A DNA stretch of 36,825 nt from Streptomyces sabulosicollis (GTDB lineage: Bacteria; Actinomycetota; Actinomycetes; Streptomycetales; Streptomycetaceae), in contig NZ_JAEEAP010000037.1 of the NCBI RefSeq assembly GCF_016103465.1, positions 1 to 36,825 of the forward strand. The letters run 5' to 3'. The position numbers were made by a program, and so were the translations under genes. Positions 1 to 8,055 of this stretch are shown here, one piece after another. The stretch's first letter is position 1. Each line of letters begins with the position of its first letter. Under the pieces are notes generated by a model that worked only from the letters and a program-made list of their open reading frames with translations, made no database searches and was not told the origin of the DNA.

Positions 1-1040
1 CCCGAGCCGCGCGGGATCAGCCGGGTCGGCAGGACGACCCGCCGGGGGTCCCCGCCCGCGCCGTCGAGGCGGCGGAAGAGCAGATCGGCGGCGGTGCGGC
101 CGAGCTGGGCCGAGTCCTGGGCCATGACGGTGATCCCGGGGGAGAGCAGATCGGCGAGCTCGAAGTCGTCGAAGCCGACGAGGGCCACCGGCGCGGCGGG
201 CGCCGGGCGTTCGGCCAGGACCCGTACGACCGTGACCGTGACCCGGTTGTTGCCCGCGAAGAGCGCGGTGACCGGCTCGGCGGCGTCCAGCATCGCGGTG
301 GCCGCGGCCCGGACCCGCTCCGGATCGGTCGGACCGAGCGAGACCCAGGAGTCATGGACCGGAAGACCGGCCTCGCTCATCGCCGCGTGATAGCCGCGCA
401 GCCGCTCGGCGGCGGTGTGGATGCCCGGCAGGTCGCCGAGGAAGCCGATCCGGCGGTGGCCGTGGGCGATCAGATGCGCGACGGCGTCACGGGAGCCGCC
501 GAAGCTGTCGGCGAGCACGGCGTCGGCGTCGATGCGCCCCGCGGGCCGGTCGACGAAGACGGTGGCGACCCCGGCTGCCATCTCGGGGGCCAGATAGCGG
601 TGGTCATGACCGGCCGGGATGATGACGAGGCCGTCGACCCGGCGGGCGCAGAGCGCGAGCACCAGCTCCTGCTCGCGCTCGGGGTCCTCCGCGCTGGACC
701 CGTTGATCAGCAGCGCGCCATGGGCCCGGGCGACCTCCTCGACGGCGCGGCTCAGCGGACCGTAGAAAGGGTCGGCCAGGTCCTCCAGGACCAGTCCGAT
801 GCTCGCCGTACGGCCCTTGCGCAGAATGCGGGCGCTGTCGTTGCGGCGGAAGCCGAGCGCGGTGATGGCCTCCTGGACGCGGCGCTCGGTGTCGGGGGTG
901 ACACCCGGCTCCCCGTTGACCACTCTGGAGACGGTTTTGAGGCCGACTCCGGCCCGTGCGGCGACGTCCTTCATCGTGGGCCGGGTGCCGTAACGGCGTG
1001 TGGGGGTGCGGCTGGCGGTGCCCGGGGCGGTGTCGGTCAC
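1..1040 (-). CDS. LacI-family transcriptional regulator (3' end cut by window edge)
   Basis: DNA-binding repressor of the LacI/GalR family, probably controlling the neighbouring sugar genes. The helix-turn-helix lies at about residues 23-70 (KDVAARAGVGLKTVSRVVNG, then a hinge ending ALGFRRNDSARILRKG). A periplasmic-binding-protein-like effector domain follows. The last visible residues (VVLPTRLIPRGSG) are the usual C-terminal strand of the family, so only a few residues are missing. I chose the GTG at 1040, which gives a 22-residue extension before MKDVAARAG; the ATG at 974 is the alternative, and neither has a strong ribosome binding site. The gene diverges from the ROK kinase, and a perfect LacI-type operator lies between them, which suggests autoregulation. 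The effector sugar cannot be read from the sequence; an alpha-galactoside or galactose is inferred from context. Confidence 0.93.
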   Translation of the reverse strand, partial: MTDTAPGTASRTPTRRYGTRPTMKDVAARAGVGLKTVSRVVNGEPGVTPDTERRVQEAITALGFRRNDSARILRKGRTASIGLVLEDLADPFYGPLSRAVEEVARAHGALLINGSSAEDPEREQELVLALCARRVDGLVIIPAGHDHRYLAPEMAAGVATVFVDRPAGRIDADAVLADSFGGSRDAVAHLIAHGHRRIGFLGDLPGIHTAAERLRGYHAAMSEAGLPVHDSWVSLGPTDPERVRAAATAMLDAAEPVTALFAGNNRVTVTVVRVLAERPAPAAPVALVGFDDFELADLLSPGITVMAQDSAQLGRTAADLLFRRLDGAGGDPRRVVLPTRLIPRGS

Positions 1041-1098
1041 AGTGCGCTCGTCCCGTCGCTGGTCGTCGTGGGGGAAGGAGTGACGAGCATAGCCCCTG

Positions 1099-1110
1099 GA
1101 CAACGTTGTC
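1099..1110. promoter_or_regulatory. LacI-family operator (perfect 12-bp palindrome)
   Basis: GACAACGTTGTC is a perfect dyad with the central CG typical of LacI/GalR-family operators. It sits 59 bp upstream of the LacI start and 76 bp upstream of the ROK kinase start, where it could control both divergent genes. Binding is inferred. Confidence 0.75.
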
Positions 1111-1185
1111 AGCGCCGGGAAGACTATTGCCGCACACCGAACATCCCCATGCCCACCAGCAGGCCCACCAGGAGAGTCGACACCT

Positions 1186-2163
1186 ATGCCACGTGACCTC
1201 ATCGCCGCACTGGACATCGGCGGGACCAAGATCGCGGGCGCTCTGGTGGACGGGAGCGGAAAGCTGGTCGTACGGGCCCGCCGCGCCACCCGCGCCCAGG
1301 AGTCGGGCGCCACGGTGATGCGGCAGGTCACCGCCGTGCTCGAGGAGCTCGCGGCCACCGCGCACTGGTCGCGGGTCGCCGCCGTCGGCATCGGGAGCGC
1401 GGGCCCGGTGGACGCCTCCGTCGGCACCGTCAGCCCCGTCAACATCCCCGGCTGGCGTGACTTCCCACTGGTCGCCGGGGTCCGGGAGACCACCGGCGCA
1501 CTGCCGCTGTCGCTGGTCGGCGACGGACCGGCGATGACGGCCGCCGAGCACTGGCAGGGCGCGGCGCGCGGCCGTAGGAGCGCGCTGTGCATGGTGGTCT
1601 CCACCGGCGTGGGCGGCGGGCTGGTCCTCGGTGGCCGACTGCACCCGGGCCCGACTGGCAACGCCGGGCACATCGGCCACATCAGCGTGGAGCTCAACGG
1701 CGACCCGTGCCCCTGTGGCGGACGCGGCTGCGTGGAGCGGATCGCCAGCGGCCCCAACATCGCCCGCCGCGCCCTGGACGGTGGCTGGCGCCCGGGGCCG
1801 GACGGCGACACCAGCGCCGAGGCCGTCGCCGCCTCGGCGCGGGCCGGCGACCCGGTCGCGCGCGCCTCCTTCGCACGGGCCGCCCAGGCCCTGGCCGCCG
1901 GGATCGCCGCCACCGCCGCACTCGTCGAAATCGAGGTGGCGGTCATCGGCGGCGGGGTCGCGGGCGCCGGGGACGTGCTCTTCGCGCCCCTGCGGCGCGC
2001 CCTGCGCGACTACGCGACCCTGTCGTTCGTCCAGGGGCTGGAGGTCGTCCCGGCGCAGATGGGCACCGACGCGGGGCTGGTGGGCGCGGCCGCGGCGGCG
2101 GCGCAGGAGGCGCGGCTCGAGGGGTTCGGCCCGGCGGCGGGCGCGCGTCCCTCCGGCGACTGA
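1186..2163 (+). CDS. ROK-family sugar kinase (glucokinase-like)
   Basis: Cytoplasmic ATP-dependent sugar kinase of the ROK family, 325 aa, a normal length. The N-terminal phosphate-binding loop DIGGTK is at residues 10-15. The STGVGGG motif is mid-protein. The ROK zinc site is intact: a histidine near 162 (GHIGH), then CPCGGRGC with Cys175, Cys177 and Cys182, followed by VERIASG. There is no N-terminal winged helix, so this is an enzyme rather than a ROK repressor. The ATG at 1186 has AGGAGAG nine bases upstream. It diverges from the LacI regulator across the operator and faces the alpha-galactosidase tail to tail. Phosphorylation of glucose or another hexose released from imported oligosaccharide is the likely role; the exact sugar is unknown. 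Confidence 0.93.
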   Translation: MPRDLIAALDIGGTKIAGALVDGSGKLVVRARRATRAQESGATVMRQVTAVLEELAATAHWSRVAAVGIGSAGPVDASVGTVSPVNIPGWRDFPLVAGVRETTGALPLSLVGDGPAMTAAEHWQGAARGRRSALCMVVSTGVGGGLVLGGRLHPGPTGNAGHIGHISVELNGDPCPCGGRGCVERIASGPNIARRALDGGWRPGPDGDTSAEAVAASARAGDPVARASFARAAQALAAGIAATAALVEIEVAVIGGGVAGAGDVLFAPLRRALRDYATLSFVQGLEVVPAQMGTDAGLVGAAAAAAQEARLEGFGPAAGARPSGD

Positions 2164-2262
2164 GGCCCATCGTCACCGTCCGCCCCTGACCCGCTGTCAC
2201 CGTCTCCCCCTGAGCTGTTCGCCCGGAAGCCCGGAGGACCGGAAGCCCGGGAGCCCGGAAGG

Positions 2263-2289
2263 CCGCCCGGCCCCGCAGGGGCCGGGCGG
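2263..2289. terminator. Strong bidirectional hairpin terminator
   Basis: Perfect 12-bp arms (2263-2274 CCGCCCGGCCCC and 2278-2289) with a 3-base loop, between the convergent ROK kinase and alpha-galactosidase genes. There is no T-tract, as is usual for high-GC actinomycete terminators. Confidence 0.75.
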
Positions 2290-2391
2290 GAGCGAGGAGC
2301 GCGCGAGGGGAGGCGGAGCGACGAGCCCCTCCCCGGGCTGCCCGAGTGCTGAGCCCGGGACGGTTGCGGGAAGGGGCCGATCTCATCGGTG

Positions 2392-2426
2392 GGTCTCAGC
2401 GGTCGATCTCAGCGGTCGATCTCAGC
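2392..2426. repeat. Short tandem repeat GGTCGATCTCAGC
   Basis: Two exact 13-bp copies of GGTCGATCTCAGC (2401-2413, 2414-2426) are preceded by a shortened copy, GGTCTCAGC (2392-2400). They lie in the 3' intergenic region just beyond the alpha-galactosidase stop codon. No function is apparent. Confidence 0.7.
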
Positions 2427-2449
2427 GCGCGGAGCCGTCTGAGCGGGTT

Positions 2450-4507
2450 TCAGCAGGCGAAGGCCGCGTCGGCCCAGTCCCCGTGATCGCTGGTGACCCC
2501 GTCCCCGCCGTCAGTGACGACGAGCCGGACCGTCTTCGCACCTCCGATCGCGGCGTCGAGGGCGGTGGCCGGATCGTCGTTGGTCAGCGTCTTCGACGAT
2601 GCCACCTTGGCGTCGTCCGCCCAGACCTCGAAGCCGACCGTTCCGGCGGTGCCCTCCTCGTCGTCCACGCCGACCCGCGCGGTGAAGCGCGAGCACCGGC
2701 CGCCGGTGTAGTACGTGATCTCGCTGGGCGCGTGCACGCCCAGGCCCTTGTCGTACGTGGTGCCGCCGAGGGTGAGCGGATGGCCGTCACCCGCCTCGTT
2801 CTCGCCGACGCTGGTGTTCTTCTCCACCGGGCCCCAGCCGTTGAGCGCGCTCAGCCAGGGCAGATCGCTCGCGTACGAGCTGCCGGAGGGCGGTGCGACC
2901 ACCACATGGACGGCCGAGACCAGCCGCGCGGTGGCCTGGTCGCCTCCCGGTGAGCGGTAGTCGGCGCTGACCGTCAGGTCGTAGGCGCCGGGCACGGCCC
3001 CGGCGGGGGCGGTCACCTGCCAGCGCGTGGCCAGCTTCGAGCCGGTGGGCAGCGAGGCGGCCCGGGTCGGGGAGGTGGCCTTGATCCGCCAGCCGTCGGG
3101 CCCGGTGAGCCGGACCGAGACCTGCTGGGCCGGGGTGCGGCCGAGGTCGGTGAGCGTGGTGTCGATCTGGGCCGCGGCCCCGGCCTCGGTCAGCGCCGTG
3201 CCGTCGAGGCCGAGTTCGGCGGCGGGCGGGTAGGAGGCCCAACGGGTGTCGGCCGAGGCCCGGTAGAGCACGGTGCCATGGGCCGGGACGGTGGCCGAGA
3301 TGGCCCCGGCGGTGTTGTAGTCCTTGTGCGCCCACAGGTCGCGCAGCCGGTACGCGGTGGCCCGCGGCAGCCCGACCCCGGTCGCGGTGGTGGCGATGTG
3401 CTGCGGCCGGTCGGTCTCGTTGAACAGCGCGACGGCGCGGCTGTCGTCCGCCATCTCCTTGGCGATGACCCAGCGCCCGCCCTCGGAGGAGACCACGGTG
3501 CCCTGCTTGCCCAGCGGGTCCTGGTCGACCGCGATGACCTCGCGATTGCCGAGGATCTCGTAGGTCTCGGCGGTGGCCTTGCGCAGATCGGTGCCGATCA
3601 GCAGCGGTGCGGCCATGACCGACCACAGCGAGAAGTGGCTGCGGTACTCGGTGTCCGTCATCCCGCCGTTGCCGACCTCGAGCATGTCGGGGTCGTTCCA
3701 GTGGCCGGGTCCGGCGTACTGCGCGAGCGGCAGGTTCTGCTTGGCGATCGACAGCATGCTGCCCCAGCTGTCGCTGATGTCGCCCGTGGTCCGCCACAGA
3801 TGGCCGAGTTCCCCGGCCCACTCCCAGGGCTTGTTCTGGCCCCATTCGCAGATGCTGTAGACGATGGGGCGGCCGGTGGTCTCGGTCGCGGCCTTCAGGG
3901 CGTCGCGCATGGCGCGGTAGCGCTGCTTGGCGTCGACACCCTGGTTATTGCAGTTGTCGTACTTGAGGTAGTCGATGCCCCAGTCGGCGAACTGCCGGGC
4001 GTCGGACTTCTCATGACCGAGCGCCCCGGGGAAGCCGGCGCTGTTGCAGGTCTTGGTGCCCGCGCTGGTGTAGATGCCGATCTTCAGTCCCTTGGAATGG
4101 ACGTAGTCGGCGACGGCCTTGATGCCGTTCGGGAAGCGGACCGGGTCTGGGACCAGCTTGCCGTTGGCATCGCGCTGCGGCAGCGCCCAGCAGTCGTCGA
4201 GGTTGACGTACTGGTATCCGGCGTCCTTCAGTCCCTTCGCCACGAAGATGTCGGCGATGCCCTTGACCATCGCCTCGTTGAACTCGGCACGGCAGTGGGT
4301 GGAGTTCCAGTTGTTGAAGCCCATCGGAGGGGTGAGGGCGAGCCCGTCACCGGGCGCGGCGCCCGGGGCGGAGGCCGGTGTGGTGACCTCGGCGGGATGC
4401 GAGGGCTGGGCGACGGCCGGGAGGGCGAGGCCGACCGTGGCCAGCAGACCGGCGCTCAGTGCTCCGATGACTCTTCGTCTCGCGGGTCGAAAACAGCGGT
4501 GGCGCAC
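2450..4507 (-). CDS. Secreted GH27 alpha-galactosidase with C-terminal NPCBM domain
   Basis: Secreted glycoside hydrolase family 27 enzyme, 685 aa, that releases alpha-linked galactose. A signal peptide (basic start, hydrophobic core about residues 14-33, AVAQ cleavage region) precedes the catalytic domain at about 56-330 (LTPPMGFNNWNS). The nucleophile is Asp184 in LKYDNCNN and the acid/base is Asp243 in TGDISDSW, by alignment from memory to human alpha-galactosidase A Asp170/Asp231. GPGHWNDPDML and PLLIGTDLR are also conserved. A beta-sandwich and a linker domain follow. Residues about 545-685 form an NPCBM-type module (DKGLGVHAPSEI, GFEVWADD), suggesting galactose or polysaccharide binding. 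The GTG at 4507 has GGAGG eight bases upstream. The gene diverges from the sugar-binding protein gene. Confidence 0.95.
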   Translation of the reverse strand: MRHRCFRPARRRVIGALSAGLLATVGLALPAVAQPSHPAEVTTPASAPGAAPGDGLALTPPMGFNNWNSTHCRAEFNEAMVKGIADIFVAKGLKDAGYQYVNLDDCWALPQRDANGKLVPDPVRFPNGIKAVADYVHSKGLKIGIYTSAGTKTCNSAGFPGALGHEKSDARQFADWGIDYLKYDNCNNQGVDAKQRYRAMRDALKAATETTGRPIVYSICEWGQNKPWEWAGELGHLWRTTGDISDSWGSMLSIAKQNLPLAQYAGPGHWNDPDMLEVGNGGMTDTEYRSHFSLWSVMAAPLLIGTDLRKATAETYEILGNREVIAVDQDPLGKQGTVVSSEGGRWVIAKEMADDSRAVALFNETDRPQHIATTATGVGLPRATAYRLRDLWAHKDYNTAGAISATVPAHGTVLYRASADTRWASYPPAAELGLDGTALTEAGAAAQIDTTLTDLGRTPAQQVSVRLTGPDGWRIKATSPTRAASLPTGSKLATRWQVTAPAGAVPGAYDLTVSADYRSPGGDQATARLVSAVHVVVAPPSGSSYASDLPWLSALNGWGPVEKNTSVGENEAGDGHPLTLGGTTYDKGLGVHAPSEITYYTGGRCSRFTARVGVDDEEGTAGTVGFEVWADDAKVASSKTLTNDDPATALDAAIGGAKTVRLVVTDGGDGVTSDHGDWADAAFAC

Positions 4508-4581
4508 GATGCGGGTCCTCCGTTCTCAACGGGGTAACGCAGTGTCATGGCTGCGTCACATGCGAGCGTTTACGGTAGACC

Positions 4582-4599
4582 CTGTTGGAGTCTGTTGGA
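4582..4599. promoter_or_regulatory. Direct repeat CTGTTGGA x2, 10-bp period
   Basis: Two exact CTGTTGGA copies (4582-4589, 4592-4599) lie one helical turn apart in the divergent alpha-galactosidase / binding-protein region. They overlap a possible minus-strand promoter for the alpha-galactosidase (TTCCAA, 17-bp spacer, TACCGT). Candidate regulator site. Confidence 0.4.
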
Positions 4600-4607
4600 A
4601 GAGATGC

Positions 4608-4621
4608 GATAACAGTTGTTC
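4608..4621. promoter_or_regulatory. Degenerate LacI-type operator
   Basis: GATAACAGTTGTTC matches the upstream palindrome GACAACGTTGTC in ten of twelve half-site positions but has one extra central base. It lies between the alpha-galactosidase and the transporter genes, about 20 bp upstream of the transporter's candidate -35 box. It could let the LacI regulator also control these genes. Confidence 0.4.
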
Positions 4622-4627
4622 GATATC

Positions 4628-4669
4628 TCGTCAAAACCCTTGACGATTTGGCCGGGTGCCGGGTGAGAT
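4628..4669 (+). promoter_or_regulatory. Candidate promoter with overlapping inverted repeat
   Basis: TCGTCAA (4628-4634) and TTGACGA (4640-4646) form a perfect 7-bp inverted repeat around AACCC. The right arm contains TTGACG, a good -35 box (4640-4645). It is followed after 18 bp by TGAGAT (4664-4669), a modest -10. This is placed to drive the sugar-binding protein operon, and a protein bound to the repeat would block it. Confidence 0.5.
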
Positions 4670-4719
4670 CCCCTCACTCGCGTTCGGTTGTGTTTGATTG
4701 AACCTCTGTGGAGGGGCAC

Positions 4720-6003
4720 ATGGCACCGTCATCGTCAGGACATCGGATCTCCCGCCGTGCGCTACTACGAGGCACCGCGGCCGGAGCCGGCGCGGTCGCC
4801 CTTCCGACGCTGCTGACCGCCTGCGGTGGTCCGGGCAACGAAGTGAAGATCGGCTCCAACGCCTCCGACGCCGTCCCCCGCAAGGCGTTCGCCGAGGTCT
4901 TCGACGCCTACGAGAAGAAGTCGGACAAGAAGGTCAAGGTCAACACCGTCAACCATGAAGCCTTTCAGGAGGGCATCAACCGCTATCTGAAGGGCACCCC
5001 GGACGACGTCTTCATGTGGTTCGCCGGGTACCGCATGCAGTTCTTCGCCGAACAGGGGCAGCTCGCCGAGATCAGCGACCTCTGGAAGGGCTTCGACGGC
5101 TTCTCCGACGCGCTCAAGGCACAGTCCACCGGCAAGGACGGCAAGCAGTACCTCGTGCCGTACTACTACTACCCGTGGGCGGTCTTCTACCGGAAGAGCG
5201 TCTTCGCCCAGCACGGTTACGAGGTTCCGAAGACCTTCGACGAGTTCCGGGCGCTCGCCAAGCGGATGGACAAGGACGGCCTCGACGCCATCGCCTTCGG
5301 CGACAAGGACGGCTGGCCCGCCATGGGGACCTTCGACTATCTCAATATGCGGGCCAACGGCTACGACTTCCATATCTCCCTCATGGGCGGCAAGGAGTCC
5401 TGGACCGATCCCAAGGTCCGAAACGTTTTCGACCTGTGGCGCGGTCTGATGCCGTACCACCAGAAGGGCGCCAACGGACGGACCTGGCAGGAGGCCGCCC
5501 AGAGCCTGGCGCAGAAGAAGTCCGGTATGGCGGTCTTCGGGCTGCCCCACCCCGGGCAGCAGTTCTCCGCCGCCGACCGCGAGGACCTGGACTTCTTCCC
5601 CTTCCCCGAGATCGACTCCGCCTATGGCCAGGACGCGGTGGAGGCGCCGATCGACGGCTTCCTGCTGGCGAAGAAGTCCAAGCGGCAGAAGGAGGGCAAG
5701 GAACTGCTGAAGTACCTCGCCACGCCCGCCGCCGAGGAGATCTACCTCAAGCGGGACCCGAACAACATCGCCGTCAACGACAAGGCGTCCACCTCCTCGT
5801 ACAACGCGCTGCAGAAGAAGGCCGTCGACCTCGTCTCGAACGCCAAGCAGATATCGCAGTTCATGGACCGCGACACCCGGCCGGACTTCGCGTCCCAGGT
5901 GATGATCCGGGCCATTCAGCAGTTCATCAACAAGCCGAACGACATCGACTCCCTCACCAAGGACATCGAGTCCCAGAAGAAGACCATCTTCGCCAGCGAC
6001 TAG
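4720..6003 (+). CDS. ABC transporter sugar-binding lipoprotein
   Basis: Extracytoplasmic solute-binding protein of a carbohydrate ABC importer, 427 aa. The N-terminus has a twin-arginine-like SRRALLRG (Arg12, Arg13), a hydrophobic stretch and a lipobox LTAC with Cys35, so it is probably exported (possibly by Tat) and anchored by lipid. The mature part is a type-1 sugar-binding fold with many aromatic residues (VPYYYYPWAVFYRKS). I prefer ATG 4720, preceded by GGAGGGG five bases away; a GTG at 4708 would overlap that site. It is the first gene of a three-gene operon with two permeases and lies opposite the alpha-galactosidase, so an alpha-galactoside such as melibiose or raffinose is a plausible ligand, but this is inference. 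Confidence 0.93.
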   Translation: MAPSSSGHRISRRALLRGTAAGAGAVALPTLLTACGGPGNEVKIGSNASDAVPRKAFAEVFDAYEKKSDKKVKVNTVNHEAFQEGINRYLKGTPDDVFMWFAGYRMQFFAEQGQLAEISDLWKGFDGFSDALKAQSTGKDGKQYLVPYYYYPWAVFYRKSVFAQHGYEVPKTFDEFRALAKRMDKDGLDAIAFGDKDGWPAMGTFDYLNMRANGYDFHISLMGGKESWTDPKVRNVFDLWRGLMPYHQKGANGRTWQEAAQSLAQKKSGMAVFGLPHPGQQFSAADREDLDFFPFPEIDSAYGQDAVEAPIDGFLLAKKSKRQKEGKELLKYLATPAAEEIYLKRDPNNIAVNDKASTSSYNALQKKAVDLVSNAKQISQFMDRDTRPDFASQVMIRAIQQFINKPNDIDSLTKDIESQKKTIFASD

Positions 6004-6015
6004 GAGATTCGCGCC

Positions 6016-6930
6016 GTGCCGCTCACCACCGCGCGGCGTGCCAAACGGCGGGGTCCGCGGAGATTCACCTCCCGCGACCTCGCCGTCATCGGCGTGCTGC
6101 TGGGCATACCCATCCTGCTCGACCTGGCCCTGATCTGGGGCCCGACCCTCGCCTCCGTCGGCCTGTCCTTCACCAGCTGGGACGGCATCGGCGATATCCA
6201 CTGGGTGGGCATCGACAACTACAAGACCCTCTTCACCGACTATCCGCCGTTCTGGCCCGCGGTCCGCAACAATCTGCTCTGGGTGGCCTTTCTCGGCTTG
6301 GTCGCGACGCCCTTCGGACTGCTGCTGGCCGTACTCCTGGACAAGGGCGTCCGGTTCAGCCGTTTCTACCAGTCCACGCTCTATATGCCGGTGGTGCTCT
6401 CCCTCGCCATCGTCGGCTTCATCGCGCAGCTGATCTTCTCCCGTGACCAGGGTGCGCTGAACGCGATCCTCGCCAACGAGAACGACCCCGTGGACTGGCT
6501 CGGCGACCCGGACCTCAACATCTGGATGGTGCTGCTGGCGGCCGCCTGGCGGCACACCGGGTATGTGATGATCCTCTATCTGGCCGGGCTGAAATCCGTT
6601 GATCCCTCGCTCAAGGAAGCGGCCGCGATCGACGGCGCCAGCGAGACCCAGACCTTCTTCCGGGTGGTGCTGCCCACCCTGCGGCCGGTCAACATCATCG
6701 TCGGCGTCATCACCGTGATCGAGGCACTGCGCGCCTTCGACATCGTCTACGCCATCAACCACGGCCGTAACGGGCTCGAACTGCTCTCGGTGCTGGTCAC
6801 CGACAACATCATCGGCGAGGCCAGCCGGATCGGCTTCGGCTCCGCGATCGCCGTCGTCCTGCTGACCGTGTCCCTGGGATTCATCGTGACCTATCTGGTC
6901 CAGGAGCTGCGAGGGGGGAAGAAGGGATGA
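6016..6930 (+). CDS. ABC sugar transporter permease (MalF-type)
   Basis: Inner-membrane subunit of a carbohydrate importer, 304 aa with six predicted membrane helices starting at about residue 22. The cytoplasmic EAA loop that contacts the ATPase is at about 201-220 (EAAAIDGASETQTFFRVVLP). The GTG at 6016 lies 12 bases after the binding-protein stop, with GGAG overlapping that stop, so the genes are translated from one operon mRNA. It overlaps the next permease by 4 bp (ATGA). No ATPase gene is present nearby; Streptomyces sugar importers of this family usually share the multi-sugar ATPase MsiK. Confidence 0.93.
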   Translation: MPLTTARRAKRRGPRRFTSRDLAVIGVLLGIPILLDLALIWGPTLASVGLSFTSWDGIGDIHWVGIDNYKTLFTDYPPFWPAVRNNLLWVAFLGLVATPFGLLLAVLLDKGVRFSRFYQSTLYMPVVLSLAIVGFIAQLIFSRDQGALNAILANENDPVDWLGDPDLNIWMVLLAAAWRHTGYVMILYLAGLKSVDPSLKEAAAIDGASETQTFFRVVLPTLRPVNIIVGVITVIEALRAFDIVYAINHGRNGLELLSVLVTDNIIGEASRIGFGSAIAVVLLTVSLGFIVTYLVQELRGGKKG

Positions 6931-7847
6931 CCGTCACCACTCCGACCGCCCCCGTACGGACCGTGGCCCCGGTGACCGGCCCCGGCAAGCGCCGGGTGAC
7001 CCGTGGCCGGCTCGGGCTGCACGCCTTTCTGATGGTCGTGTCGCTCGCCTTCCTCGCCCCGCTGCTGCTCGCCGTCTACGCCTCGCTGCGGCCGTACGAG
7101 GAGACCGCGAAATACGGCTATTTCTCGCTGCCGCGCCATCTGTCATTCGACTACTACGCGCAGGCTTTCAACGACTCCGGAATGGGCAAGTACTTCGTCA
7201 ACTCGCTCATCATCGCGGTGCCCGGGGTGCTGTTGACGCTCTTCCTCGCCTCGTTCGTCGCGTTCTGCGTGACCCGGCTGAGAATACGCGGCGGGCTGGT
7301 GCTGCTGATGGTGTTCACGGCGGGCAATCTGCTGCCGCAGCAGGTCATCGTCACTCCGCTCTATGTGCTCTTCACCAAGATCAACCTGCCCTACTGGATG
7401 TCGGACTCGATGACGATGTACGACTCCTACTGGGCCGTGCTCGCCGTTCAGGTCGCCTTCCAGGTGGGATTCTGCGTCTTCGTCCTCGCCAACTTCATGC
7501 GCACCATTCCCGATGAGATCGTGGAGGCGGCGCGGGTGGACGGGGCGGGGGTCTGGACGCAGTACTGGAACATCACGCTTCCGCTGTGCCGGCCCGCGCT
7601 GGCCGCGCTCGCCACCCTGCAATTCACCTGGATGTACAACGACTTCCTGTGGGCGCTCGTCTTCATCTCCGACGGCGACAAGCTGCCCATCACCTCCGCG
7701 CTCAACAATCTGCGCGGCCAGTTCTTCACCGACTACAACCTGCTCGCGGCGGGCTCGGTGATCGTGGCGCTTCCCACGGTGCTGGTCTTCCTGCTGTTGC
7801 AGCGCCACTTCATCGCCGGACTCACCCTCGGCGCCAGCAAGGGCTGA
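6927..7847 (+). CDS. ABC sugar transporter permease (MalG-type)
   Basis: Second membrane subunit of the sugar importer, 306 aa, with six predicted helices (the first about residues 31-52) and the EAA loop at about 200-219 (EAARVDGAGVWTQYWNITLP). Its ATG overlaps the stop of the upstream permease in ATGA, and GGGGGGAAGAAGG precedes it. It is the last gene of the operon: a 17-bp-arm hairpin follows five bases after the stop. Partner of the preceding permease and binding protein; the substrate is inferred only from the adjacent alpha-galactosidase. Confidence 0.93.
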   Translation: MTVTTPTAPVRTVAPVTGPGKRRVTRGRLGLHAFLMVVSLAFLAPLLLAVYASLRPYEETAKYGYFSLPRHLSFDYYAQAFNDSGMGKYFVNSLIIAVPGVLLTLFLASFVAFCVTRLRIRGGLVLLMVFTAGNLLPQQVIVTPLYVLFTKINLPYWMSDSMTMYDSYWAVLAVQVAFQVGFCVFVLANFMRTIPDEIVEAARVDGAGVWTQYWNITLPLCRPALAALATLQFTWMYNDFLWALVFISDGDKLPITSALNNLRGQFFTDYNLLAAGSVIVALPTVLVFLLLQRHFIAGLTLGASKG

Positions 7848-7851
7848 TACG

Positions 7852-7892
7852 ACAGGGGTCACCGTGGCTCATGTGGCCACGGTGACCCCTGT
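7852..7892 (+). terminator. Terminator hairpin after the sugar ABC operon
   Basis: Perfect 17-bp arms (7852-7868 and 7876-7892, starting ACAGGGGTCACCGTGGC) with a 7-base loop. It begins five bases after the permease stop codon. No gene was found between here and 8056. Confidence 0.85.
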
Positions 7893-8055
7893 GGCACGAG
7901 GCGCCACAAGACCTCCGGCCCTGCGCCGCCGCCCCACCCCGCGTCCCGCGCCCAACCCGCCCGGAGCGGCGCGATCCGTCACTCGGTCGTCTTCGCGCGT
8001 TTCCGTGGCAGGGTGATGCGGGCAACTGTCAGGAGGCGATGGAATAGGGGGAAAT

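Noticed and set aside
4765-6762. Long open frame on the minus strand opposite the sugar-binding protein and permease
   Set aside because: Low-complexity Gly/Asp/Val/Glu-rich translation without any domain, antisense to genes with clear motifs; a typical high-GC shadow.
4720-7847. ABC operon regarded as broken because it lacks an ATPase gene
   Set aside because: Streptomyces sugar importers of this type normally use a shared ATPase (MsiK) encoded elsewhere; a terminator directly follows the last permease.
7852-7892. tRNA or small structured RNA
   Set aside because: One long perfect hairpin right after an operon; no cloverleaf or tRNA consensus.
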